Below are positions 1 to 7,700 of a DNA stretch of 64,000 nucleotides, piece by piece. The translations under genes and the position numbers were made by a program. Numbering within the stretch: position 1 is the first letter of the stretch; every line of letters begins with the position of its first letter. The DNA comes from an uncultured Prevotella sp. (GTDB lineage Bacteria; Bacteroidota; Bacteroidia; Bacteroidales; Bacteroidaceae): positions 1 through 64,000 of the forward strand of contig CALUGA010000009.1 of the NCBI GenBank assembly GCA_944320105.1, read 5' to 3'. Under the pieces are notes generated by a model. The model did no database searches. It was not told the DNA's origin and was given only the letters and a program-made list of their open reading frames with translations.

Positions 1-468
1 GTGCTGTGGCTGCGCTTCCTCACCGAGATATCCGAGCAGACACGCTCCGTGCCGCAGGAACTGCTGGACAACCCGGAAGTGAGCAAAGCCCTGTCGGAGG
101 TGGAGGAGTCCGCCTTCACCGATGCCGAGCTTGAAGGCTACGACAAGTTCTGGGATGCCATCCGCGTGGAATGCACCCTCGTCAACAGCATACAGCGCCG
201 CTACAAAGAGGGGTTAGAGAAAGGAATGGAAGAAGGATTGGCTAAAGGAATGGAAGAAGGATTGGCAAAAGGAAAAGCCAAAGGCATTGAAGAAGGAAGA
301 GCTGAAGGAAGAGCTGAAGGAAGAGCTGAAGGCATGGAAGAAGGAATGGCCAAAGGTGAATTAAGAGGCAAGGTCGACGTAGCCCGCAACCTCAAGCAGA
401 TTGGCTTGCCAACAAGCACAATCGCCCAAGCCACCGGACTCACTCCCGAAGCCATCGAACAGCTGTAA
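1..468 (+). CDS. Rpn-family nuclease/putative transposase, C-terminal part (cut by window edge)
   Basis: This is the last 155 residues of a Rpn (recombination-promoting nuclease, PD-(D/E)XK) protein. The frame is open through base 1, so the true start and nuclease core lie outside the window. The call rests on by-eye alignment with the complete paralogue at 46437-47291: LWLRFLTEIS against LWLRYLTEIG, ESAFTDAEL against ESAFSEAQL, GYDKFWDA against GYEKFWDA, and both end in ARNLKQ...ATGL. Residues about 70-118 are short charged repeats (KGMEEGLA, AEGR), probably one long helix, and this segment is much longer than in the paralogue. Rpn proteins are linked to DNA cleavage and RecA-independent recombination. 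Nothing visible here shows whether this copy is active. Confidence 0.75.
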   Translation: MLWLRFLTEISEQTRSVPQELLDNPEVSKALSEVEESAFTDAELEGYDKFWDAIRVECTLVNSIQRRYKEGLEKGMEEGLAKGMEEGLAKGKAKGIEEGRAEGRAEGRAEGMEEGMAKGELRGKVDVARNLKQIGLPTSTIAQATGLTPEAIEQL

Positions 469-652
469 ACCGCGCATTTATCCCTAACCGGCCATCAAAC
501 TGGTTTGGATTTTCCTTGTTTCACATGCTATTTAGCCTGCTCTACACCAAAGCGTAATTAAGCAAACGCCCGCTGCGATTTGGGCATAATTCATGTCGTT
601 TTCCGGCGATTTATAATTTTTCGCCAACCCACTGACAATCAACCAATTAGCA

Positions 653-740
653 AATCCCATCGTTTTACATTGCAAAACAGGCCGTCTGGGAGGCTCAAAC
701 AGGCCGTTTCAGGATGCAAAATGGCCTGTTTTGCAACGGG
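653..740. repeat. 22-nt-period dyad array, copy 1
   Basis: There are four units of a 13-nt core plus a 9-nt linker. Cores are at 653-665 (degenerate), 675-687 (AAACAGGCCGTCT), 697-709 (AAACAGGCCGTTT) and 719-731 (AAATGGCCTGTTT). Linkers are TACATTGCA, GGGAGGCTC, CAGGATGCA and TGCAACGGG. The cores are close to perfect dyads and the period is exactly 22. The rest of the 469-1137 spacer holds the MITE-like element at 846-1057 and no gene I can support. Confidence 0.8.
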
Positions 741-845
741 CTTCCACAGCACCAAACTTACGTGGCACTTTCGGGTTGCCCCAAGCTCCTGTTCGTCCGA
801 CAACGGGAGATAACAACGGAGATAACGCGGAAGTCCACAATAAAC

Positions 846-1057
846 CCAAATCGTCATTAGACCGCCTAACACATGTTTTTGTGCCGGTGGTCGGCTTTCC
901 AAACGCTTCCATCCTCTTGCCGACATCTTGTCTGCCGCTTTGTCTCGACGTAGAGACGATGTGCACATCGTCTCTACAATAGCGCCATCGACAAAGGCGA
1001 CAGCCAATCTGCACGGCAATAGAATGGAATCGTTTTGGATTCTAATGACCGATTTGG
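846..1057. mobile_element. MITE-like element, copy B, with a nested palindrome
   Basis: The left end CCAAATCGTCATTAGA pairs with the right end TCTAATGACCGATTTGG, apart from one missing base. The interior matches the element at 50983-51173 along nearly its whole length (shared stretches include GGCTTTCCAAACGCTTCC and GCCGCTTTGTCTCGACGTAG). No transposase frame is present. The flanks share ATAAA, which could be a target duplication. The copy is longer than its partner because a 28-bp palindrome (950-977) replaces a short GC-rich stretch. Confidence 0.7.
950..977. repeat. Perfect 28-bp palindrome nested in the MITE-like element
   Basis: Each half is GTAGAGACGATGTG and its exact reverse complement, so the 28 bases form a complete palindrome. 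The same sequence recurs at 17029-17056 with one central change. It is absent from the sister element at 50983-51173, so it looks like a separate small element that entered this copy. Confidence 0.75.
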
Positions 1058-1137
1058 GATAAAAGCAAATGCGGTAGTCTACGAAGATTTATTTTCACAA
1101 ACAAAGTCTTAATTTTTATTAAAACAATTGCGCGTTG

Positions 1138-1167
1138 TTGCGTTATACGCTATTTTGGATAACTTTG
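1138..1167 (+). promoter_or_regulatory. Bacteroidetes-type promoter of the C10 protease gene
   Basis: A -33 TTG (1138-1140) and a -7 TAACTTTG (1160-1167) are separated by 19 bases, matching the Bacteroidetes consensus. The start codon at 1215 is about 47 bases downstream. Confidence 0.7.
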
Positions 1168-1214
1168 CACAACAATTGGTAAATACAGAGTAAAAGAATA
1201 AAGCAAAGACTATT

Positions 1215-3596
1215 ATGAGAAAAACCTTCCACTTGCTTGCCGCCATGCTGCTCTGTGCAGCATCTGCCGTGGCAGGCGAAATAACCGAAAAGCAGGCTTA
1301 CCAGATAGCCGGCAGGTTCTTCAACAGTAGCCAGGCCATGCGCAAGGCACCCGCCACACAAGGCGAGGCAACCATCACCCTGGCGCAAGCCGCCGAGGGC
1401 TACTATGCCTTCAACAGAGGGCGCGGCGGGGGCTACGTCATCGTTGCTGCCGACGACCACGCCCGAGCCGAGGTGCTGGGCTACTCCGACAGCGGCACCT
1501 TCCGCCCCGACTCCATGCCCGAGGCCATGCGCTGGTGGTTGGGCGAGTATGCCCGCGAACTGGCCTACGCCGCACAAAGCCCTGCCAACGAAGCCAAGCA
1601 GCTCAAGAGGCAGCTGCCCACCTACAGTGCCATCGAACCTCTGCTCTCCTCGCTGTGGGGGCAGGACGACCCATACAATGCCCTCTGCCCCACGTACCAG
1701 GGCGAGAAATGCCCATCGGGCTGCGTCGCCACTGCCGTGGCACAGATAATGTACTACCACAAGTGGCCGGAGCACGGCACCGGCTCGCACTCCTACGACT
1801 GGGTGGTGAACGACCAGGTGCAGAACAAGTTCTCAGTCGATTTCAGCAAGAGCACATACAACTGGCAGGCCATGACCGACACCTACGGCGAAGGCAGCTC
1901 ACAGGCTTCCAAGGATGCCGTGGCCAAACTGATGTACGACCTCGGCGTGGCCACCGAGATGGGCTACCATCCCTCAGGCAGCGGCACGTCGTCAACCGAG
2001 GCCATCAAGGCCATGGCCAACTACTTTGGCTATGACCCCGGCGTCAACGTGCTTTGGCGCAACTACTACGGACTGGCCGAGTGGCAGGAGATGCTCTACG
2101 GCAGCCTCGCCGCCGGCTACCCCGTGTACTATGCCGGCAGCTCTTACGACGGGGCGCACGCCTTCGTATTCGACGGATACCGCGATGGCTACTTCCACGT
2201 GAACTGGGGATGGGACGGCATGAGCAACGGCTATTTCCTCGTTTCCGCACTCGACCCCGCCGCACAAGGCACCGGCGGCAGCTCATCGGGCTACAACTTC
2301 AGCCAAAGTGCCGCCATCAACCTCAGACCTGCCGAGGCCGGCTCCGTGGCCACGCCACTCATGTACTGCGCCATGGGTTTCTACCCCCTTACGCAAATAA
2401 CCAGCCTGGGCGACTCTGCCACCTTCACCGGCGGCTTCTACAACTATGGCTTCGGCACTTGCAACCTGACGCTCGGCATCAAGGTGGTTAGCCCCGACGG
2501 CGACTCCATCTACCTCGCTTCCGACTATTCCGCCGAAGTACCATCAAACTATGGATACAGCGATTTCGAGATGAGCCTCGAGGGTTTCCCCACAGAGACT
2601 GGCAGATACCTCGTATATCCGGCCTACCGCGATGAGAACGATGGCCGATGGCACGACATTCGCTCCAACATAACAGAAGGGAAAACCCACCTGATTGCAA
2701 TCGTAGAGGAACAGTATATACTCTTGCTCACACCCGATGCTCCCGTGGAAAGCGCAGAGGCCGCCAACGTTTCGCTGATCTCAACGCCTTACGCGGGCGA
2801 GAACTTCCAAGTGAAGGCTACCATCACCAACAATGGCAGCGACGAATACATCGACGAGGTGTTTGCGGCTATTGTGGCAGTTGGCGGCACCGAAATCCTG
2901 TCCAACTCCAACCCCATCGCTGTTGACATCCTCGGCGGAGATGCCACCGAGCTTACGTTCACCCTGCCCGCACCAGAGGAAACGGGCAGCTACGAGCTTG
3001 TGATTGCCTCGCTCAACGCGAACACGATGCTTAGCGAACGACTGCCCATCACCGTCACCGAGGCTCCTTCCGGCTCACTGAGCTTCTCCATGGCAAGGCC
3101 GCTCACCGTAAGCAACGCCAACAACGTCACGGCCGACGACCTGCACTTCTCGGCATCCATCACCTGCAACTCTGGCTTCTACGGCGACCAGATCTTTGCC
3201 TACGTGTTCCCCGAAGACGGCGACGACTACGTTGGCTACCTCTCCACCGACCTCTACATCGGGGAGGGCGAAACGCGCAACGTCACCCTCAGCGGCAGCA
3301 TCGAAGGTCTTGAGGTGGGCCGCACCTACACCGCTTCGCTCTACTACTTGATTGCGGGCTACTACCTCCAGGCCATAAGTCAAAGCTCCAACAACATCGC
3401 CACCTTCACCGTAGGCGCGCTTACCCCTGTCGATGGCATCAGCGACGACGCACAGCCCCACGACATCAGCGTATACAACCTCGCCGGCCGCTGCCTGCTG
3501 CGCCAGCACGCCACCACGGCCGACCTCTCGCAGCTCGCCCCCGGCACCTACATCATAAAGGCCAACGGCAAGACCAAGAAAGTGGTGAAGAATTAA
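1215..3596 (+). CDS. Secreted C10 family (streptopain-like) cysteine protease with T9SS sorting domain
   Basis: This 793-residue protein starts with a signal peptide (MRKTFHLLAAMLLCAASAVAG), followed by a SpeB-type propeptide (about 22-140) and a C10 peptidase domain (about 140-375). The catalytic Cys is C170 in CPSGCVATA and the His is H315 in GAHAFVFDGY; the HVNWGWDGMSNGYF block follows. Residues about 500-715 look like repeated beta-sandwich modules. The last 70 or so residues (ISVYNLAGRCLL...LAPGTYIIKANG...KVVKN) are a typical type A type IX secretion domain. The product is therefore probably exported across the outer membrane and anchored or released, to degrade host or dietary protein. 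It has its own promoter. The lipoprotein gene downstream may be functionally linked but is separated by tandem repeats and a hairpin. Confidence 0.93.
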   Translation: MRKTFHLLAAMLLCAASAVAGEITEKQAYQIAGRFFNSSQAMRKAPATQGEATITLAQAAEGYYAFNRGRGGGYVIVAADDHARAEVLGYSDSGTFRPDSMPEAMRWWLGEYARELAYAAQSPANEAKQLKRQLPTYSAIEPLLSSLWGQDDPYNALCPTYQGEKCPSGCVATAVAQIMYYHKWPEHGTGSHSYDWVVNDQVQNKFSVDFSKSTYNWQAMTDTYGEGSSQASKDAVAKLMYDLGVATEMGYHPSGSGTSSTEAIKAMANYFGYDPGVNVLWRNYYGLAEWQEMLYGSLAAGYPVYYAGSSYDGAHAFVFDGYRDGYFHVNWGWDGMSNGYFLVSALDPAAQGTGGSSSGYNFSQSAAINLRPAEAGSVATPLMYCAMGFYPLTQITSLGDSATFTGGFYNYGFGTCNLTLGIKVVSPDGDSIYLASDYSAEVPSNYGYSDFEMSLEGFPTETGRYLVYPAYRDENDGRWHDIRSNITEGKTHLIAIVEEQYILLLTPDAPVESAEAANVSLISTPYAGENFQVKATITNNGSDEYIDEVFAAIVAVGGTEILSNSNPIAVDILGGDATELTFTLPAPEETGSYELVIASLNANTMLSERLPITVTEAPSGSLSFSMARPLTVSNANNVTADDLHFSASITCNSGFYGDQIFAYVFPEDGDDYVGYLSTDLYIGEGETRNVTLSGSIEGLEVGRTYTASLYYLIAGYYLQAISQSSNNIATFTVGALTPVDGISDDAQPHDISVYNLAGRCLLRQHATTADLSQLAPGTYIIKANGKTKKVVKN

Positions 3597-3780
3597 AAGT
3601 TAAGAGTTAAAAATTAAAAGTTGCTCCACCCCTTCGATAATTAAAAGTTAAGAGTTAAAAATTAAAAGTTGCTCCACCCCTTCGATAATTAAAAGTTAAG
3701 AGTTAAAAATTAAAAGTTGCTCCGCCCCTTCGATAATTAAAAGTTAAGAGTTAAGAATTAAAAGTTGCTCCGCCCCTTCC
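3591..3780. repeat. 48-bp tandem repeat, about four copies, starting at the protease stop codon
   Basis: The unit starts AATTAAAAGTTAAGAGTTAA and ends TTGCTCCACCCCTTCGAT. Copies start at 3591, 3639, 3687 and 3735, exactly 48 bases apart, and the last is partial. CCACCCC becomes CCGCCCC in copies 3-4. The first copy begins inside the last codons of the protease gene (AAG AAT TAA). Confidence 0.9.
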
Positions 3781-3809
3781 GCGTGGCTGTCCTCGTGGAT
3801 GGGCGGAGC
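3767..3809 (+). terminator. Stem-loop after the C10 protease gene
   Basis: GCTCCGCCC (3767-3775) pairs with GGGCGGAGC (3801-3809). The loop contains a smaller possible pairing. There is no clean T run afterwards. Near-identical arms occur at 32372-32413, so this is a repeated hairpin type used at 3' ends. Confidence 0.45.
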
Positions 3810-3892
3810 TTCAGTTCTCCCAGAACTCCTATAAGTCCTATTTGTCTTATTTGTCATATAAAGCCCTATCCCCCTATAATCGCAGCCCCACT

Positions 3893-3942
3893 GGGCGTAG
3901 CGGCCCCTCTCCACGGGAGAGGGCGGGGGGAGAGGCTTTCCC
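3893..3942 (+). repeat. PSPRERAGGEA-type palindromic element, intergenic copy
   Basis: The element contains CCTCTCC-ACG-GGAGAGG followed by GGGCGGGGGGAGAGGC. It matches the copies inside genes at 18535, 23540, 26538 and 26599, and the spacer copy at 19435. Here it lies directly upstream of the lipoprotein start at 3953, in an open frame that would read GPSPRERAGGEAF. Confidence 0.8.
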
Positions 3943-3952
3943 TTTACCAATC

Positions 3953-4516
3953 ATGAAACAACTATTCCCATTCCTTGCAGCCGGCGCGATAGCGGCGGCC
4001 TGCTCAGGTGGCACAGCCACCACCCCACCCCGCCCCGCAGACGGCATCACACAGGCTTCTGCAATCTCCGTTGGCTCCAACAGGATGCGCCCGGCGGCGA
4101 TAGTCTACCGCACCACGCGCGACTACAGCAACAACGTGCCGGTAACAATGAACGGCAACCGCACGAGCATCACCTCTTACCCCGACCCGGCCGACCTGCG
4201 CAACACCGAGGCTAAGCCACTGCCCCTCGCCGACGGCTACTTGCTCGACCGACGAGGCATAACCACAACAACAGCGTTCCTCGACTATACCTATGAGCAA
4301 TATGCCGCACTGCCCGAAGCCCCCGACCGCGCCACACTGACGGCTCACATCATCGACCGCAACCCTTTCACCGAGATGTACTCGCTGCCCATCACCGCCT
4401 CCGAGGCCCGCACCGACACAGCCCGCTGCCGCGCCTTCATCACCGCCGGCTTCAAGGGCTGCACGCCCCTGCTAACAGCCCCAAAGCCTGTAAAAATTAA
4501 GAATTTAGGGCGTTAG
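3953..4516 (+). CDS. Uncharacterised lipoprotein next to the C10 protease
   Basis: This 187-residue protein has a short signal peptide and lipobox with predicted lipidated Cys17 (MKQLFPFLAAGAIAAACSGG). The start at 3953 is preferred because the upstream in-frame extension is only translated repeat sequence. The body holds RPAAIVYRTTRDYSNNVPVTM, PLADGYLLDRRGI and TAFLDYTYEQYAALP. I recall similar small hypothetical lipoproteins in Bacteroides but no assigned function. Because it follows a C10 protease gene on the same strand it could be a partner or inhibitor of that protease, but 356 bases of repeats separate them. The C-terminus (KIKNLGR) runs into the AT-rich 3' repeat type seen at other gene ends here. 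Confidence 0.7.
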   Translation: MKQLFPFLAAGAIAAACSGGTATTPPRPADGITQASAISVGSNRMRPAAIVYRTTRDYSNNVPVTMNGNRTSITSYPDPADLRNTEAKPLPLADGYLLDRRGITTTTAFLDYTYEQYAALPEAPDRATLTAHIIDRNPFTEMYSLPITASEARTDTARCRAFITAGFKGCTPLLTAPKPVKIKNLGR

Positions 4517-4551
4517 GAGTCAAGGAGTTAAGGAGTCAAGGAGTTAAGACA
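4515..4551. repeat. 9-nt-period repeat (GGAGTYAA type)
   Basis: Repeated GGAGTCAAGGAGTTAA blocks with a 9-nt spacing begin at the lipoprotein stop. A related CAGTACTCC/CATTACTCC run follows at about 4584-4622. Confidence 0.7.
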
Positions 4552-4632
4552 AATGCAAGTATGGCAGGGCGTGGCTCGCATATTCCCAGTACTCACAGTA
4601 CTCCCATTACTCCCAAACCTCCCAACAAAAAA

Positions 4633-4671
4633 GCAAGCCCTTCCCGCAACTGTGCTTCGGGAAGGGCTTGC
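4633..4671. terminator. Bidirectional terminator between convergent genes
   Basis: GCAAGCCCTTCCCG pairs with CGGGAAGGGCTTGC over a loop of 11. It is flanked by an A run on the left and CTTTCTT on the right, so it can stop both the lipoprotein gene and the giant minus-strand gene. Confidence 0.8.
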
Positions 4672-4675
4672 CTTT

Positions 4676-4732
4676 CTTAATTCTTCACTCTTAATTCTTC
4701 ATTCTTCACTCTTAATTCTTCATTCTTATTTT
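4676..4732. repeat. AT-rich repeat overlapping the 3' end of the giant gene
   Basis: Repeats of TTCTTAATTC/TTCTTCAC units run through the stop codon at 4712-4714. The last codons of the giant protein (RMKN) are encoded by the same repeat. Confidence 0.7.
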
Positions 4733-7700
4733 CCCCGTCTTTACGCTCTCCTCGCCTCTAACAATCTCTACTACGGCCACGCCCGATACCGGGGCGGCAA
4801 GACGGAGCGTAGAGCCTGCGGCCACACCCTGCGCAGCCATCACACCCGAGGCAGAGAACACTCGCACCACGTCGCCCTCGGCAAGGCCGGTCACGGCCAC
4901 TGTAGCAGCGGCAGGCGACCAGATGCGGATGGCGTCGGCCATGCGGTCGTCGGCCATGCGCCTGAAGCTAACGGTGAACCGTCCGTTCACCTCGCCGCCC
5001 TCAGTCACGGAGAAGTCGTAGCCACCCTCCAGCAGGTCGGCAGTGCTACCCGTGGCAGCATCGTGCAGCACCACGGCCTCATAGCCGTCGGCGGAACAGT
5101 CATCGGGCAGGGCAATGGTGTACATGCCCGCCTCGGGCAGACTCAGGCCCACGCTCACCGCGCCCTCGCGGTTGACGGCAGAGAGGAGCGAGTAGCGGCC
5201 CGAGCCGCGCTCAGCGAATATCTGCGCAGCGGAGTCAGCCATCCACTTCACGCCGTCAGCCGACAGGTCGAAGTCGGTGCGGGCTGCCGTAGCCTCCACG
5301 GCGTTTAGCTGCAGCACGTCGCCGCCGCCAAGCCCGGCGGAGCGGGTGTCGCCCGCAGCAGTCACGGAGAGCTGTATGGCGGCCATGCCTGCGTAAGCCC
5401 CACCCTCTTCAGGAACGTTGTCCTCATCAGGCTGCTCCACTGCGAACGTCTCGCCCTCGGCCTTCAGCGTGGCCGTTTGGGTGAACACGGCATCGCCTGC
5501 GGGGATGTAGCCCCCAGTGGTAGCCTCGGATGTGTTCAGCGTGATGTAGTTGTCGTCGTCGTGGCCATAGATAACTCGGCCATACTCCATGTCGTCATAT
5601 TTCATGGCACAGAGGTAAGGCGAGCCGAAGAGGTTCCAGCTCATGTTCTCCTTGTGGGTGAAGCGGTTGCCGCCATCGGCGGGCGTTGCCCACGGTTCGT
5701 TGAAGTTGTTGTAGGCCAGCGTCACCTGCTTGGGCGCGTTCATGCCCGGCCCCTCGGCATACACATTGTCGCCCTTGCCAACGAAGCGCACGCGGGCCTC
5801 GGCAGAGCCTTGGCTGTTGTCTATCAGCAGACCCGTGCGGCCGTAGGCGGTGGCGTCAGTCCATGCCTTGCCGTCGGCACTGTCGAAGGTATAGTCGTAG
5901 GCGGCGCGCTTCGCCCCATCGTAATACTTCACGGGCAGGGCTGAGCCATTCTCGAACATGCTCACTTCAAACGGCACGTAAGCCATGTCGATGCCGTCCG
6001 CCGCCACGCTACGCTCCACGATAACGTTATCCAAGCCTATGTTCTTGCCGTTGCCACGCAGTCCGGCGCGGTGCTCCAGCAGCAGCACTCCGGGGCAGAA
6101 CGGGGTTGCGGCGGCATAGTCGCGCCGGAGCAGCAGTTCCTTGCCGCTGCGCACGTACACCACCGACTTACCGTGGGGATAGTCTTCGTCTGTCACAGCA
6201 GCGTTGTCATAATTGATGTTCCACGTCTCGAAGCAACCATTGTCCACCGCGTTGCGTATGCGCAGGTTGCCGGCTATGTCGCGGTGGTGGCCCACGGCAT
6301 CGATGCAAGCCGTGGTAGCGGCGCCGTCGGTGTCACCGTCTATGTCGGCAGACGTTTCCATGAGCTGGTAGTTCCAGTGCTCATCGGCAACGTAATCGTT
6401 TGTCTCTGTGGCGTTGCCCCGATTGTTCGCGCTGCCCTCAGCCGCCGTTATGTCGCGCGTGGCGGTTACGTTCACGGCCTTTGCGCCGCTCACGCCGCCA
6501 TACACAAGCGTATTGTAGAGCATTCCATCGGCTTCGCCGCTAACATCGCCATTGACTATCGACGTGGCGAGGTAACCATTAGTGACAGTGGCATCTCTCG
6601 TCACCACGAAGCCGTCGGACACGGCATCGGCAGCCGCCACGGCCACCGACTGAAGCTCGGTGCGGTTGGCGCGCTCAAGCAATCCGCTGCGGGCGGATAG
6701 CAAACCACTCACAGCATCGCCCACGCCATGCCAATTGCCGTCGGCGTCCTGCGAGATGGCAGATGTCTGCTCGTCGTTCATGCCGCCGTACACCTTGGTA
6801 TTGGGCAGCGTGAGGCGCAGCGACTGCCCATCGATGTTGCTGTGTACAAACACATACCCGCTTTCTCCTTGGTTGTTGTTGGCGTAGATGCCTGCAAGGT
6901 CGGCTGCGCCCTGAAGGTCGTCAAGGGCCTTGTCCCAGCTGCTGCCGTCGGCATCGTCGGCCACCACGTCGGCCTTCACGTAGACAATCGGGCGCAGCGG
7001 AGCCTCATACTCGTAGGCGCCAATGTCTATCGTGCCGTCGGTAAGGCGCGGGTTGCCCGCAAGGTCGCGCTCTGCGGCGGGGATGGGGTCGTCACCAAGT
7101 GCATGGCTGGCGTAAAGCGCGTTGTCGCCCTTGTTAAGCAGCGTGAGACTGGGGCGTATGCGGTAGTCGCGGCTCTCTTTGTCGGCATTGAGCGGGTCGC
7201 GGAAGTTAGGTCCGTTCTCTATGTCCTCGTTGTTCTCGCGGGCTGCCTTGTCGTCATTGCCAGTAAGGCCGAACGCACGGTTGTGGTTTTCGTCGCTTTG
7301 CGAGATGTTGTTAGTCTTGTTGTTCCAGGAGACTGTGTTGTAGATTGAGAGGGCTGGGAGGGCTGAGAGATTTTGGAGGTCTGAGCCGTTGTTGGCGAAC
7401 GTGGTGTTCACGAGCGTGGTCGTGCCATTGGGGGTGAGACCTGCCAGGCCGTTGTCGGCAAAGAGGGTGTTGTAGATGAGCACCGAGCCGTTGTTATCGC
7501 CAATCCGCATACCGTCACCACCGTTTGCGCGCAGCGCGCCGTTCTTCATGGTGAACGTGCCGCCCTGGGCGGTGGCGGCCATTACGCCGCGCCCCTGGCT
7601 GTTGATGAACGTAAAGCCCTCCACCACCACGTCCTTATTATTGGCATTCACGTTGAGCAGGTTCTCTGCATCAAGGGCGTTAGGATGGTTGCGCACCACG

